DNA from: Sphingomonas endolithica
GTDB taxonomy: Bacteria; Pseudomonadota; Alphaproteobacteria; Sphingomonadales; Sphingomonadaceae
Direction of reading: 5' to 3'
Assembly: GCF_025231525.1 (NCBI RefSeq)
Contig: NZ_CP103057.1
Coordinates: 2,986,501-3,050,500 of the forward strand
Length of the DNA: 64,000 nt
Below, in pieces: positions 55,193 to 63,580 of this stretch. Each line of letters opens with the position of its first letter. The first letter of the stretch is position 1. Under the pieces are notes generated by a model. It was not told the origin of the DNA. It did not search any database and saw only the letters and a program-made list of their open reading frames with translations. The position numbers and the translations under genes are program-made.

Positions 55193-56254
55193 ATGCGCAT
55201 CCTCGTAACCGGCGGCGCCGGCTTCATCGGATCGGCGCTCGTTCGCCATCTCGTGCTCGACCAAGGCTATGACGTGCTCAATGTCGATGCGTTGACCTAT
55301 GCCGGCAATCTCGCGTCGCTGAGCATGGTGGAGGCGTTGCCCAACTATCGCTTCCTCAAGGCCAACATCTGCGACGGCGCGGCGATGACGCAGGCAGTGG
55401 CCGAGTTCGCGCCCGACCGCATCATGCATCTGGCCGCCGAAAGCCATGTCGACCGCTCGATCACTGGTGCTGCCGATTTCGTGCAGACCAACGTGATCGG
55501 CACCTTCGCTTTGCTGGAGGCGGCGCGGACCTACTGGTCGGGGCTAGATGCGGCCGGGCGCGCGGCGTTCCGCTTCCTCCACGTCTCGACCGACGAGGTC
55601 TATGGTTCGCTCGGCGACGAGGGTCTGTTCGAGGAGACGACACCCTATGACCCGAGTTCGCCTTACTCGGCTTCCAAGGCGGCGTCGGATCAGCTCGCCA
55701 AGGCATGGCACCGCACTTACGGCATGCCGATCGTGGTCTCGAATTGCTCGAACAATTACGGGCCGTTCCACTTTCCCGAAAAGCTCATCCCGCTGACCAT
55801 TCTCAACGCGCTCGCCGGGCAGCGCCTGCCGGTCTACGGCAAGGGCGAGAATGTCCGCGACTGGCTGTATGTCGAGGATCATGCCCGCGCGCTGGACCTG
55901 ATCGCCGAACGCGGCCGGGTGGGCGAGACGTACAATGTCGGCGGCCGCAACGAACGCCGCAATATCGATGTCGTGCGGCGGATCTGCCAGGCACTCGACC
56001 GCCTGTCGCCGGGCAACCAGCCGCGCGAGGAACTGATCGAATTCGTCACCGACCGGCCGGGCCATGATGCGCGCTACGCGATCGATGCCACCAAGCTCGA
56101 AACCGAGCTCGGCTGGCGCGCGCAGGAGGATTTCGACAGCGGGATCGAGAAGACGGTGCAATGGTATCTCGACAATCGCTGGTGGTGGCAGCCGCTGCGC
56201 GATGCCTATGACGGCCAGCGGCTCGGGCTGGATGCGGGCGCCAAGACGGCATGA
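55193..56254 (+). CDS. rfbB: dTDP-glucose 4,6-dehydratase
   Basis: 353 residues. RmlB makes dTDP-4-keto-6-deoxyglucose from dTDP-glucose, the second step to dTDP-L-rhamnose. The NAD-binding [13 protein letters not shown] (from residue 6), [25 protein letters not shown] with the catalytic Asp-Glu pair, and [11 protein letters not shown] (YxxxK) are present. The ATG at 55193 is used; a TTG two codons earlier is less likely. It starts the rml cluster and overlaps rfbD (ATGA). Confidence 0.96.
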   Translation: MRILVTGGAGFIGSALVRHLVLDQGYDVLNVDALTYAGNLASLSMVEALPNYRFLKANICDGAAMTQAVAEFAPDRIMHLAAESHVDRSITGAADFVQTNVIGTFALLEAARTYWSGLDAAGRAAFRFLHVSTDEVYGSLGDEGLFEETTPYDPSSPYSASKAASDQLAKAWHRTYGMPIVVSNCSNNYGPFHFPEKLIPLTILNALAGQRLPVYGKGENVRDWLYVEDHARALDLIAERGRVGETYNVGGRNERRNIDVVRRICQALDRLSPGNQPREELIEFVTDRPGHDARYAIDATKLETELGWRAQEDFDSGIEKTVQWYLDNRWWWQPLRDAYDGQRLGLDAGAKTA

Positions 56255-57147
56255 GGATTGCCGTCACCGGGCGCGAGGGGCAGGTCGTGCAGGCGCTGAT
56301 CGAGCGCGGCGCGGCGGCCGGGCATGAGGTGATCCCGCTTGGGCGGCCGGCGCTCGACCTAACGGCCCGCGCCATGTCGATCCAGGATGCGCTCGCCGCC
56401 GCGGTGCCCGACATGATCGTGTCGGCAGCCGCCTACACCGCCGTCGATTGCGCGGAGAGCGAGCGCGACCTGGCCTTTGCGATCAACGCTACCGGCGCCG
56501 AATCGGTGGCGGCGGCGGCCTGCGCGATCGGCGTGCCGCTGGTCCACCTGTCGACCGATTACGTGTTCGATGGCGCGAAGCCGACGCCCTATGTCGAGGG
56601 CGACGCCACGGGGCCGACCGGCGTCTACGGCGCCTCCAAGCTGGCCGGCGAGGAACTGGTACTGGCTGCGCAGCCGAACAGCGCGGTGTTGCGCACCGCC
56701 TGGGTATACAGTCCGTTCGGGGCGAATTTCGTGCGCACGATGCTGCGCCTGGCCGAGACGCGCGACGAGGTGAGCGTCGTTGCCGACCAGCGCGGCAACC
56801 CGACCAGTGCGCTGGATATCGCCGACGGCATCATCGCCGTCGCGACGAACCTGGCGGCCGATCGGGCGCCTGCCCGGCGGGGTATCTTCCACATGACCGG
56901 GAGCGGCGAGGCGAGCTGGGCGGAGTTCGCCGAGGCGATCTTTGCCGCATCGGCGGCGAGCGGCGGCCCCTCGGCCATGGTGCGCGCCATCGCCACGGCG
57001 GACTATCCGACTGCCGCCGCGCGCCCGGCCAATTCCAGGCTGGATTGCACGCTGCTCGACGACCGCCACGGCGTGCGACTGCCCGACTGGCAGGGCGCCG
57101 TGCGCGCGGTCGTCGCGCGCCTCACCGACTATCAGATGGAGCGTTAA
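56251..57147 (+). CDS. rfbD: dTDP-4-dehydrorhamnose reductase
   Basis: 298 residues. RmlD reduces the 4-keto sugar with NAD(P)H in the last step to dTDP-L-rhamnose. The N-terminal [15 protein letters not shown] nucleotide site, [20 protein letters not shown] with [25 protein letters not shown] and [13 protein letters not shown] (Tyr-Lys pair) fit the family. It lies between rfbB and rfbA with a 4-bp overlap and a 3-bp gap. Confidence 0.95.
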   Translation: MRIAVTGREGQVVQALIERGAAAGHEVIPLGRPALDLTARAMSIQDALAAAVPDMIVSAAAYTAVDCAESERDLAFAINATGAESVAAAACAIGVPLVHLSTDYVFDGAKPTPYVEGDATGPTGVYGASKLAGEELVLAAQPNSAVLRTAWVYSPFGANFVRTMLRLAETRDEVSVVADQRGNPTSALDIADGIIAVATNLAADRAPARRGIFHMTGSGEASWAEFAEAIFAASAASGGPSAMVRAIATADYPTAAARPANSRLDCTLLDDRHGVRLPDWQGAVRAVVARLTDYQMER

Positions 57148-57150
57148 GAC

Positions 57151-58017
57151 ATGAAGGGCATCATCCTTGCCGGCGGCAGCGGCTCGCGCCTGTTCCCGAT
57201 GACCCTCGCGGTCTCCAAGCAGCTCATGCCGGTCTATGACAAGCCGATGATCTATTACCCGCTGACCACGCTGATGCTGGCCGGCATTCGCGAGGTGCTG
57301 ATCATCACCACGCCGCACGATGCGGCCAACTTCCGCACCCTGCTCGGCGATGGGTCGCAATGGGGCATGGCGATCAGCTATGCCGTGCAGCCCGAGCCCA
57401 AGGGGCTGGCCCAGGCCTATACGATCGGCGCCGATTTCGTTGCCGGTGGCCCCTCCTGCCTGGTGCTGGGCGACAATATCTTCTTCGGCCAGGGTCTGCC
57501 CAACGTCCTGAACAGCGCGCGCAGCCGCGGCGAAGGCGCGACCGTATTCGCCTACCGCGTCGCCGACCCCGAGCGCTACGGCGTGGTCGAATTCGACAAG
57601 ACGATGCGTGCCTTGAGCATTGAGGAGAAACCCGAGGCGCCCAAATCGAACTGGGCGGTCACCGGCCTGTATTTCTACGATGCCGAGGTCGTGAACATCG
57701 CGGCAAACCTCAGTCCCTCGGCCCGCGGCGAACTCGAGATCACCGACATCAACCGTGTCTATCTGGAGCGCGAGAAGCTGTCGGTCGAGGTGATGGGGCG
57801 CGGCTATGCGTGGCTCGACACCGGCACGCCCGACAGCTTGCTCGAGGCCGGAGAGTTCGTCGCCACGCTGGAGCGCCGTCAGGGCATGAAGATCGCCTGC
57901 CCAGAGGAGATCGCCTGGCACAAGGGATTCATCGACGATGCCGGGCTGGAACGCTGCACCGTACGCCTGGGGAAGAGCGATTATGCGGGGTATCTGCGGG
58001 CGCTGCTGACGGCGTGA
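57151..58017 (+). CDS. rfbA: glucose-1-phosphate thymidylyltransferase
   Basis: 288 residues. RmlA activates glucose-1-phosphate with dTTP as the first step of the pathway. [52 protein letters not shown] and [20 protein letters not shown] are diagnostic. Full length. It is the last gene of the run; the epimerase rfbC is not found in the window. A family F palindrome follows. Confidence 0.97.
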   Translation: MKGIILAGGSGSRLFPMTLAVSKQLMPVYDKPMIYYPLTTLMLAGIREVLIITTPHDAANFRTLLGDGSQWGMAISYAVQPEPKGLAQAYTIGADFVAGGPSCLVLGDNIFFGQGLPNVLNSARSRGEGATVFAYRVADPERYGVVEFDKTMRALSIEEKPEAPKSNWAVTGLYFYDAEVVNIAANLSPSARGELEITDINRVYLEREKLSVEVMGRGYAWLDTGTPDSLLEAGEFVATLERRQGMKIACPEEIAWHKGFIDDAGLERCTVRLGKSDYAGYLRALLTA

Positions 58018-58041
58018 GTCCGGGGGGTGATCCACTTCCAC

Positions 58042-58185
58042 CGTTCGTGCTGAGTAGAGACCGAGCAGGCCGCAGGCCATATCGAGGGCTCGTATCGAAG
58101 CACTTTGGAGCGCGGTGTCGCGTGTCCTTCGATACGCCCTCTCGATACGCGCTTCGCGCTACTCGATGGCTACTCAGGACGAACG
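58042..58185. repeat. palindromic repeat, family F long form
   Basis: The same 144-bp unit as at 48265-48407 but inverted: it begins CGTTCGTGCTGAGTAGAGAC and ends GCTACTCAGGACGAACG. It lies between the convergent rfbA and DUF885 genes. Confidence 0.85.
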
Positions 58186-58244
58186 GAGGGGTAATCGTAC
58201 TACCCTGGTTCATCAACTGAGGCGTCAGCTAGGCTGGAGCCGCT

Positions 58245-60083
58245 TCACTTGCTCGCCGCAATCCAGTCGTCGATCTTCTTCTCCAGCACCGGCATCGGCA
58301 GCGCGCCAGCATCGAGCACCGCGGCATGGAAGGCGCGCGGGTCGAACTTGGCACCCCGCGCGGCCTTGGCCTTGGCCTTGCAGCGCAGGATCGTCAGCTG
58401 GCCGATCTTGTACGCCAGCGCCTGTCCCGGAATGGCGATGTAGCGCTCGACCTCGGCAGTAGCGTCGGTTTTGCCCATCGGCGAATTGTCTAGCATGTAC
58501 TTGATCGACTGGTCGCGGCTCCAGCCCTTGGCATGAATGCCGGTATCGACCACCAGCCGCATGGCGCGGAGCATCTCGTCGGACAGCCCGCCCATGCGCT
58601 GGTACGGGTCGGTCTCCAGCCCGAGCTCGGGCCACAACGTCTCGGCATACAGCGCCCAGCCCTCGATATAGGCGGTGTTGCCGCCAAAGCGCATGAACGC
58701 CGGCAGCTTCTCGTTTTCCGCCGCCAGGCTCACCTGGAAATGATGCCCCGGCACTGCCTCGTGCAGGAACAACGTCTCCATCTCCCACATGTAGCGCGAG
58801 GGTAGGTCGTAGGTGTTGTAGAAGAACACGCCGGGCCGCGAACCGTCGACCGTGCCGTCCTGATAGGATCCGCCGGCGTCGGTCTTCTCCTTGTACGCCG
58901 GCACCGGGCGGATCTCGAGCTTGCTGCGCGGGATCAGCGAGAATTGTTCGCGGATGCGGGTGTCGATGCGGCGGCCGATCGCCTCGTAGCCCAGGCGCAA
59001 TTGCTCGGCCGAACTCGGCTGGAACTGCTTGTCGGTGCGCAGGAACGTGAAGAATTCGGCCAGGCTGCCCTTGAAGCCGACCTTGACCTTCTGCGCTTCC
59101 ATCTCCTTCAGGATGCGCGCGACTTCGGACAGGCCGAGTTGATGAACTTCCTCGGCCTTGAGCGGCAGCGTGGTGCTGCCCTCGATCAGATAATCGTACA
59201 GCTTGGCGCCGCCCGGCATCGCCGAGAGGCCGACGCTGTCGCGCGCCGCGGCGAGATAGGTGCCGGACAGGAAATCGCGCATCCGCTGGTGCGCCGGGAT
59301 CATCACGTCCCTGATCTGCGCTGCATAAGCGGCGCGCAGCCGCGTCTCGTCGGCCGAGGAGATCCCGGCGGGGAAAGTCTTGACCGGGCCGTAGAAGGTC
59401 GATCCCTCGACGCCCTGCGCGATCAGGTTGTCGAACTGTTCGATCATGTTGCGCACGGTCAGCTTGGGCTGCACCACGCCGGTCTTCATGCCCTCGCGGA
59501 AACGCGCGATCGCGGCGTCGAGTTGTGCCGCATATTGCGCGTTGCGCTTCAGGTTGTTCTCGTAATCGAGCAAGGTCTTGAACGGGGCTGCACCCTGGCC
59601 CGAGGCGATATCGGGGTAGAAGCCCTGGATGCCGTTGAAGTGATCGAGCGGGCGGACATAGGTGAGCGCGACGATATCGGGCTGCGACCCGCGGATGCTG
59701 CGCTCGGTGCTGTAGCGGAACACGTCATAGGCGATGGCGTCGACCGGGGTCAGCTTGGTGCGGTCGATCGTGTTCAGGCCGCGCAGATCCGCTTCGCTCG
59801 CGGCGCGCTCGGCGGCGATCTGCCGGTCGGAGAAGAAGTCGCCCAGCCGATCGGCATAACGCAGGTCGCCGCGGAACAGGGCATTGATCGGATGCAGCTT
59901 CAGGTCGCGTTCGTCGCTTTCGTGGAACAGCTGCTTCAGCTTGGCATCTTCCGGCCCGTCGCCGGGCAGGGCGACCGGCTTGGCCGCCTGCTGCGGCGGA
60001 GCGGCGGCAAGCGGCGCCGCGACGGCGATCGAGAGGAGCGGGAGGCTGAGCAGCGCGGCGAGACGCGAACGGGAGATGATCAT
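58245..60083 (-). CDS. DUF885-family exported protein
   Basis: 612 residues. A signal peptide (MIISRSRLAALLSLPLLSIA, VAAPLAAA) is followed by a long helical protein. HEAVPGHHF at about 440 resembles the metal-binding HExxGHxx-type motif of DUF885 proteins, which look like zinc metallopeptidases. ALYAETLWPELGL and KIGQLTILR in the C-terminal part are also conserved in this family. Peptidase activity is inferred from fold relatives; the substrate is unknown. Full length and periplasmic or secreted. Confidence 0.85.
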   Translation of the reverse strand: MIISRSRLAALLSLPLLSIAVAAPLAAAPPQQAAKPVALPGDGPEDAKLKQLFHESDERDLKLHPINALFRGDLRYADRLGDFFSDRQIAAERAASEADLRGLNTIDRTKLTPVDAIAYDVFRYSTERSIRGSQPDIVALTYVRPLDHFNGIQGFYPDIASGQGAAPFKTLLDYENNLKRNAQYAAQLDAAIARFREGMKTGVVQPKLTVRNMIEQFDNLIAQGVEGSTFYGPVKTFPAGISSADETRLRAAYAAQIRDVMIPAHQRMRDFLSGTYLAAARDSVGLSAMPGGAKLYDYLIEGSTTLPLKAEEVHQLGLSEVARILKEMEAQKVKVGFKGSLAEFFTFLRTDKQFQPSSAEQLRLGYEAIGRRIDTRIREQFSLIPRSKLEIRPVPAYKEKTDAGGSYQDGTVDGSRPGVFFYNTYDLPSRYMWEMETLFLHEAVPGHHFQVSLAAENEKLPAFMRFGGNTAYIEGWALYAETLWPELGLETDPYQRMGGLSDEMLRAMRLVVDTGIHAKGWSRDQSIKYMLDNSPMGKTDATAEVERYIAIPGQALAYKIGQLTILRCKAKAKAARGAKFDPRAFHAAVLDAGALPMPVLEKKIDDWIAASK

Positions 60084-60157
60084 GGTAGAGGCCTATGTCG
60101 CCGCCCGCCTTGCGGCAAGTGCTTGACCGAAAATCGGTGGCGGCGGACAGGCCGGGG

Positions 60158-61114
60158 ATGATCCGTCGTTTCCTCGCCTTGTTCGAACCGTTCATCCTGA
60201 TCCTGCTCGGCACCGTGCTGCTGGCGACATTGTTGCCGGCGGGGGGCGTGTGGGCGACGGTCTTCTCGGGCGCCGCCGATGCCGGCATCGTGCTGCTGTT
60301 CTTCCTGCATGGTGCCAGACTGTCGCGGCAGGCGATCGTCGATGGCGCGCGCAACTGGCGGCTGCATCTGGCGGTGCTCGGCACGACCTTCGTGCTGTTT
60401 CCGCTGCTGGGACTGGGCGTCGCGGCTCTACCCTGGGCGGGGCCGGCGGCGGCCGGGCTGTTGTTCCTGACGTTGCTGCCCTCGACCGTGCAATCGTCGA
60501 TCGCCTTCACCGCGATCGCGCGCGGCAATGTCGCCGCCGCCGTGTGCAGCGCGTCCTTCTCCAACCTGCTCGGTATCCTGCTCACGCCGTTACTGGTCGC
60601 GTTGCTGATGCATAGCGCGGGCGGCATCTCGCTGGCATCGATCGAGACGATCGTGTCGCAACTGCTCGTGCCGTTCGTCGCCGGGCATCTGCTGCGCCCG
60701 TGGATCGGCGGGATCGTCGCGCGGCACAAGAGCGCGTTGTCGTTGGTCGATCGCGGATCGATCCTGCTGGTCGTGTACAGCGCGTTCGGCGCGGCGGTGG
60801 TCGAGGGGCTGTGGCATCGCCTGTCGCCGGGCGACTTGGCGCTCGTCTTCGCCTTCTGCACCGTGATGCTGGGGGTGGTGCTGGCGGCGACCTGGGCGCT
60901 CGGGCGGCTGATCGGCCTGCCGCCGGAGGATGCCATCGTGCTGCAATTCTGTGGCTCGAAGAAGAGCCTCGCGTCCGGCGTGCCGATGGCAGGGGTGCTG
61001 TTCCCGGCGGCGCAGGTCGGGGTGGTGCTGTTGCCGTTGATGCTGTTCCACCAATTGCAGCTGATCGCCTGCGCGGTGATCGCCAAGCGCTATGCGGCGC
61101 GGGCGGGCGAGTAG
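60158..61114 (+). CDS. bile acid:Na+ symporter-like transporter (SLC10A7/YfeH type)
   Basis: About 318 residues with some ten membrane helices. ADAGIVLLFFLHGARLSRQA, LFLTLLPSTVQSSIAFTAIA, ASFSNLLGILLTPLLVALL and LQFCGSKKSLASGVPMAGVL are typical of the YfeH/SLC10A7 branch. The family mediates sodium-coupled uptake of organic anions, but bacterial substrates are largely undefined. The ATG at 60158 is chosen because the upstream in-frame residues are hydrophilic and lie close to the divergent DUF885 start. Confidence 0.9.
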   Translation: MIRRFLALFEPFILILLGTVLLATLLPAGGVWATVFSGAADAGIVLLFFLHGARLSRQAIVDGARNWRLHLAVLGTTFVLFPLLGLGVAALPWAGPAAAGLLFLTLLPSTVQSSIAFTAIARGNVAAAVCSASFSNLLGILLTPLLVALLMHSAGGISLASIETIVSQLLVPFVAGHLLRPWIGGIVARHKSALSLVDRGSILLVVYSAFGAAVVEGLWHRLSPGDLALVFAFCTVMLGVVLAATWALGRLIGLPPEDAIVLQFCGSKKSLASGVPMAGVLFPAAQVGVVLLPLMLFHQLQLIACAVIAKRYAARAGE

Positions 61115-61137
61115 GGCAGCTCGCCGTCACCCACCGC

Positions 61138-61407
61138 CGTCACCCCGGACTTGTTCCGAGGTCCACCAAGCGGCTTTCGAGGGCGATCGTGCATTGAGTA
61201 CCGGCGTTCGGCACGGTGGACCCCTGCACACGTCGATGGCTATGCCGCTCAGGCATGTGATCGTCATTCCCGCGCAGGCGGGAATCCATACGGGCTCACG
61301 CGGTGGAGAAAATCGTTACCGTTCAAGACTATGGATCCCCGCCTGCGCGGGGATGACGGCGGTTACATGTTCGGCCGGTATAGGCACCGCACAAGTCCGG
61401 GGTGACA
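61138..61407. repeat. family C repeat interrupted by a 158-bp element
   Basis: The left arm (61138-61167, CGTCACCCCGGACTTGTTCC) pairs with a right arm split into 61214-61230 and 61389-61407. The split is filled by the element annotated at 61231-61388, with GCACA on both sides. Confidence 0.8.
61231..61388. mobile_element. MITE-like element with 5-bp target duplication
   Basis: This 158-bp segment sits inside a family C repeat. GCACA flanks it at 61226-61230 and 61389-61393, as expected for a duplicated target. Its ends are imperfect inverted repeats: GGCTATGCCG...GGCATGTGA on the left against GCCTATACCGG...AACATGTAAC read inward from the right. Inside are 29-bp arms (61262-61290 and 61330-61358) that differ at two positions. 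It has no coding capacity, so it would need a transposase in trans. Confidence 0.6.
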
Positions 61408-61459
61408 GTCATGGCGAGCCGACCGTGCGAATGTTGATCCGCCCTGTGGGGTAAGTGGG

Positions 61460-61795
61460 GAGCTTCTGTTGCTCGGTGCCCCCCGTACCGCCGGAATCCG
61501 CTTCTGTTGCCCGGTGCGGTCCAACCGCGCTTTTGTCGTTAGTAAACTAGTCCGTTAGGACCGGTTTACGCCGCAATCGCGAGTGCTTCGTTGTCGTTAG
61601 CACTTGTGGTTTTGAGCCTATAAACGGTTACTCAGCCGTGGCAAAAACAGCGCCTTTGAACACACGTCGATCCTGCTTCGGCCCCGTCAAGACCGGTCCG
61701 CTAGGGCCGGTTGTGGTGGAGCCGCCGGGTACTGCCCCCGGGTCCGTTGCGTCTATTATGCACTGCCATTTATCACCATAGTCTCCGGGGCAAGC
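61460..61795 (-). ncRNA. ssrA: permuted two-piece tmRNA
   Basis: On the minus strand the gene first gives the acceptor piece, ending in GGCTCCACCA (CCA at 61714-61716). After a short linker comes the coding piece, starting GGGGCCGAAGCAGGATCGAC near 61685. The tag frame runs from the resume codon GCT at 61601 to TAA at 61566 and encodes ANDNEALAIAA, a normal degradation tag ending in Ala-Ala. The order acceptor-linker-coding is the circular permutation found in alphaproteobacteria. Two similar CACCG(A/G)GCAACAGAAGC pseudoknot-like segments lie near the coding piece's 3' end. Outer limits are approximate. tmRNA rescues stalled ribosomes with SmpB. Confidence 0.93.
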
Positions 61796-61886
61796 CCCTT
61801 ACGACACGCCCGATATAGGAAACCACGAAGCTTTTGCAAAGCCCGCCTTTTCCTTGCCACAAAAACTGTGCATGGGCTAAGATATC

Positions 61887-62318
61887 ATGCTCACCCAGCG
61901 TTCCCGTTATGCCCTGCGCGCCATGCTGTTCCTCGCCGAGGCACCGGCCGGTGGCCCGCCGATCCCGATGAACAAGATCGCGACACAGGCCAATGTGCCG
62001 CGCAAGTTCCTGGAATTGATCCTGGCCGACCTGCGCGAGGCGGGCTTCCTGCATAGCCATCGTGGCAAGATGGGCGGTTATGTGCTGTCGCGCCCGACGC
62101 ACCTGATCTCGCTCGGCGAGATCATCCGCGTGATCGAAGGCCCGCTGGCGCTGGTGCCGTGCGTCAGCCGCACGGCCTATCGCTCGTGTGGCGATTGCCA
62201 CGACGAGGCGACCTGCGCGATCCGGCACGCGATGATGCGCGTGCGCGACGAGACCGCGCGGATCCTGGACGGCACCAGCCTGGCGGATGCCGCCGCCGAT
62301 GAGCTGGCCGCAGCCTAA
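61887..62318 (+). CDS. Rrf2-family transcriptional regulator
   Basis: 143 residues. The N-terminal winged helix (MLTQRSRYALRAMLFLAEAP, ATQANVPRKFLELILADL, GGYVLSRPTHLISLGEIIRV) is that of Rrf2 proteins. The C-terminal part has four cysteines, in PCVSRTAYRSCGDCHDEATC, close to the spacing used by iron-sulfur cluster regulators such as RirA or NsrR. It may sense iron, NO or redox state; which one cannot be told. It is divergent from ssrA. Confidence 0.9.
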   Translation: MLTQRSRYALRAMLFLAEAPAGGPPIPMNKIATQANVPRKFLELILADLREAGFLHSHRGKMGGYVLSRPTHLISLGEIIRVIEGPLALVPCVSRTAYRSCGDCHDEATCAIRHAMMRVRDETARILDGTSLADAAADELAAA

Positions 62319-62326
62319 ATTGATCA

Positions 62327-62403
62327 GTTCCCCTGCGAAAGCAGGGGGCCAGAGCCCGAAACTTAGCGCTTGTGATCCTGGGCTCCTGCGTTCGCAGGAG
62401 AAC
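62327..62403. repeat. palindromic repeat, diverged family A
   Basis: Begins GTTCCCCTGCGAAAGCAGGG and ends CGCAGGAGAAC. It sits between the convergent Rrf2 and mscL genes and touches the mscL stop codon, so it may end both transcripts. Confidence 0.85.
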
Positions 62404-62840
62404 TAGGCGCGCTTCTTCAGCTCGTCGCGGATCTCGCGCAGCAACGTGACGTCGGCCGGTTCCGGGCTGGGTTCGTTGGTCAGCGTTTCCTCCGGCCGCG
62501 GCACGATCCTGTTCACCAGGCGCACGAGCAGGAAGATGATGAAGGCCAGGATCACGAAATTGACCGTGGCGGTGATGAACGCGCCATATCCCCAAACCGA
62601 CACGCCGGCCTTCTTGAGCGCGGCATAATCGGACGATCCGGCAAGTGCGGCGGGTACCTTGCCGAGCACGACGAAATAGCTGGAGAAATCCAGCCCGCCG
62701 GTGATCCAGCCGATCACCGGCATGATGATGTCGTCGGTCAGCGAGGTGACGATCCGCCCGAAAGCCGCGCCGATGATCACCGCGACGGCGAGATCGAGCA
62801 CGTTGCCGCGCGCGATGAACGCCTTGAACTCCTTGAGCAT
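62403..62840 (-). CDS. mscL: large-conductance mechanosensitive channel
   Basis: 145 residues. MscL opens under membrane tension to release solutes on osmotic downshock. The first helix MLKEFKAFIARGNVLDLAVA, VIIGAAFGRIVTSLTDDIIM and the second membrane helix FITATVNFVILAFIIFLLVR are typical, as is the C-terminal bundle TLLREIRDELKKR. ATG at 62840 is preferred to the GTG just before it. Pentameric inner-membrane channel. Confidence 0.96.
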   Translation of the reverse strand: MLKEFKAFIARGNVLDLAVAVIIGAAFGRIVTSLTDDIIMPVIGWITGGLDFSSYFVVLGKVPAALAGSSDYAALKKAGVSVWGYGAFITATVNFVILAFIIFLLVRLVNRIVPRPEETLTNEPSPEPADVTLLREIRDELKKRA

Positions 62841-62922
62841 CACCCACGTCCTTCCGATTTGACTTCCGCGTGCTTATGCTAGTCGGGTAGGACGGCAGCA
62901 CAAGCGTTGGAGGATCACGTCG

Positions 62923-63507
62923 ATGAAGTTTCGTGCCATCACATTTATCGGCTTGGCCGCGACATTGTCCGGCTGCGGCATCAACAGCGTGCCGACCGCC
63001 GAGGAGAATGCCAAGGCGCGCTGGGCCGACGTGCAGAACCAGTATCAGCGCCGTGCCGATCTGATTCCCAATCTGGTGTCGACGGTGAAGGCCGCGGGCG
63101 CGCAGGAGAAGGACATCCTCGTCCAGGTGACGCAGGCACGCGGCGCCGCGAGCCAGGTGAAATTGTCGGGCGAACAACTGAGCGATCCCGCCGCCGTCGC
63201 CAATTTCGAGCGCGCGCAGAGCGCCGTCACACTGTCGCTGCAGCGCCTGCAGGAGGCCTATCCCGAGCTCAAGAGCCAGGGCAATTACACCACGCTGATG
63301 AGCCAGCTGGAAGGTACCGAGAACCGTATCGGCATCGCCCGCAACGATTATAATACGGCGGTGCAGGCGTACAACACGCGCATCCGCACCTTCCCCGACG
63401 CGATCGGTGCCAAGGTGTTCTACGGCGCCAAGCCGCTGGTACCGTTCCAGGCGACCACGCCGGGTGCCGAGACCGCGCCGACGGTCAATTTCGGTAACAG
63501 CAACTGA
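62923..63507 (+). CDS. LemA-family lipoprotein
   Basis: 194 residues. A lipoprotein signal (ITFIGLAATLSGCG) with Cys near residue 18 anchors a helical domain. NAKARWADVQNQYQRRADLI, PNLVSTVKAAG, TENRIGIARNDYNTAVQAYN and FPDAIGAKVFYG are LemA signatures. The family's function is not established. It is followed by a TPM-domain gene, the arrangement usually seen. Confidence 0.93.
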   Translation: MKFRAITFIGLAATLSGCGINSVPTAEENAKARWADVQNQYQRRADLIPNLVSTVKAAGAQEKDILVQVTQARGAASQVKLSGEQLSDPAAVANFERAQSAVTLSLQRLQEAYPELKSQGNYTTLMSQLEGTENRIGIARNDYNTAVQAYNTRIRTFPDAIGAKVFYGAKPLVPFQATTPGAETAPTVNFGNSN

Positions 63508-63580
63508 TCCGGGCCGCCGTCGTGCGGCCCCTCTCTCCAGGGGAAGGCCAAGCGTGCACCGTCCAGCGGCTTTGAGTTCA

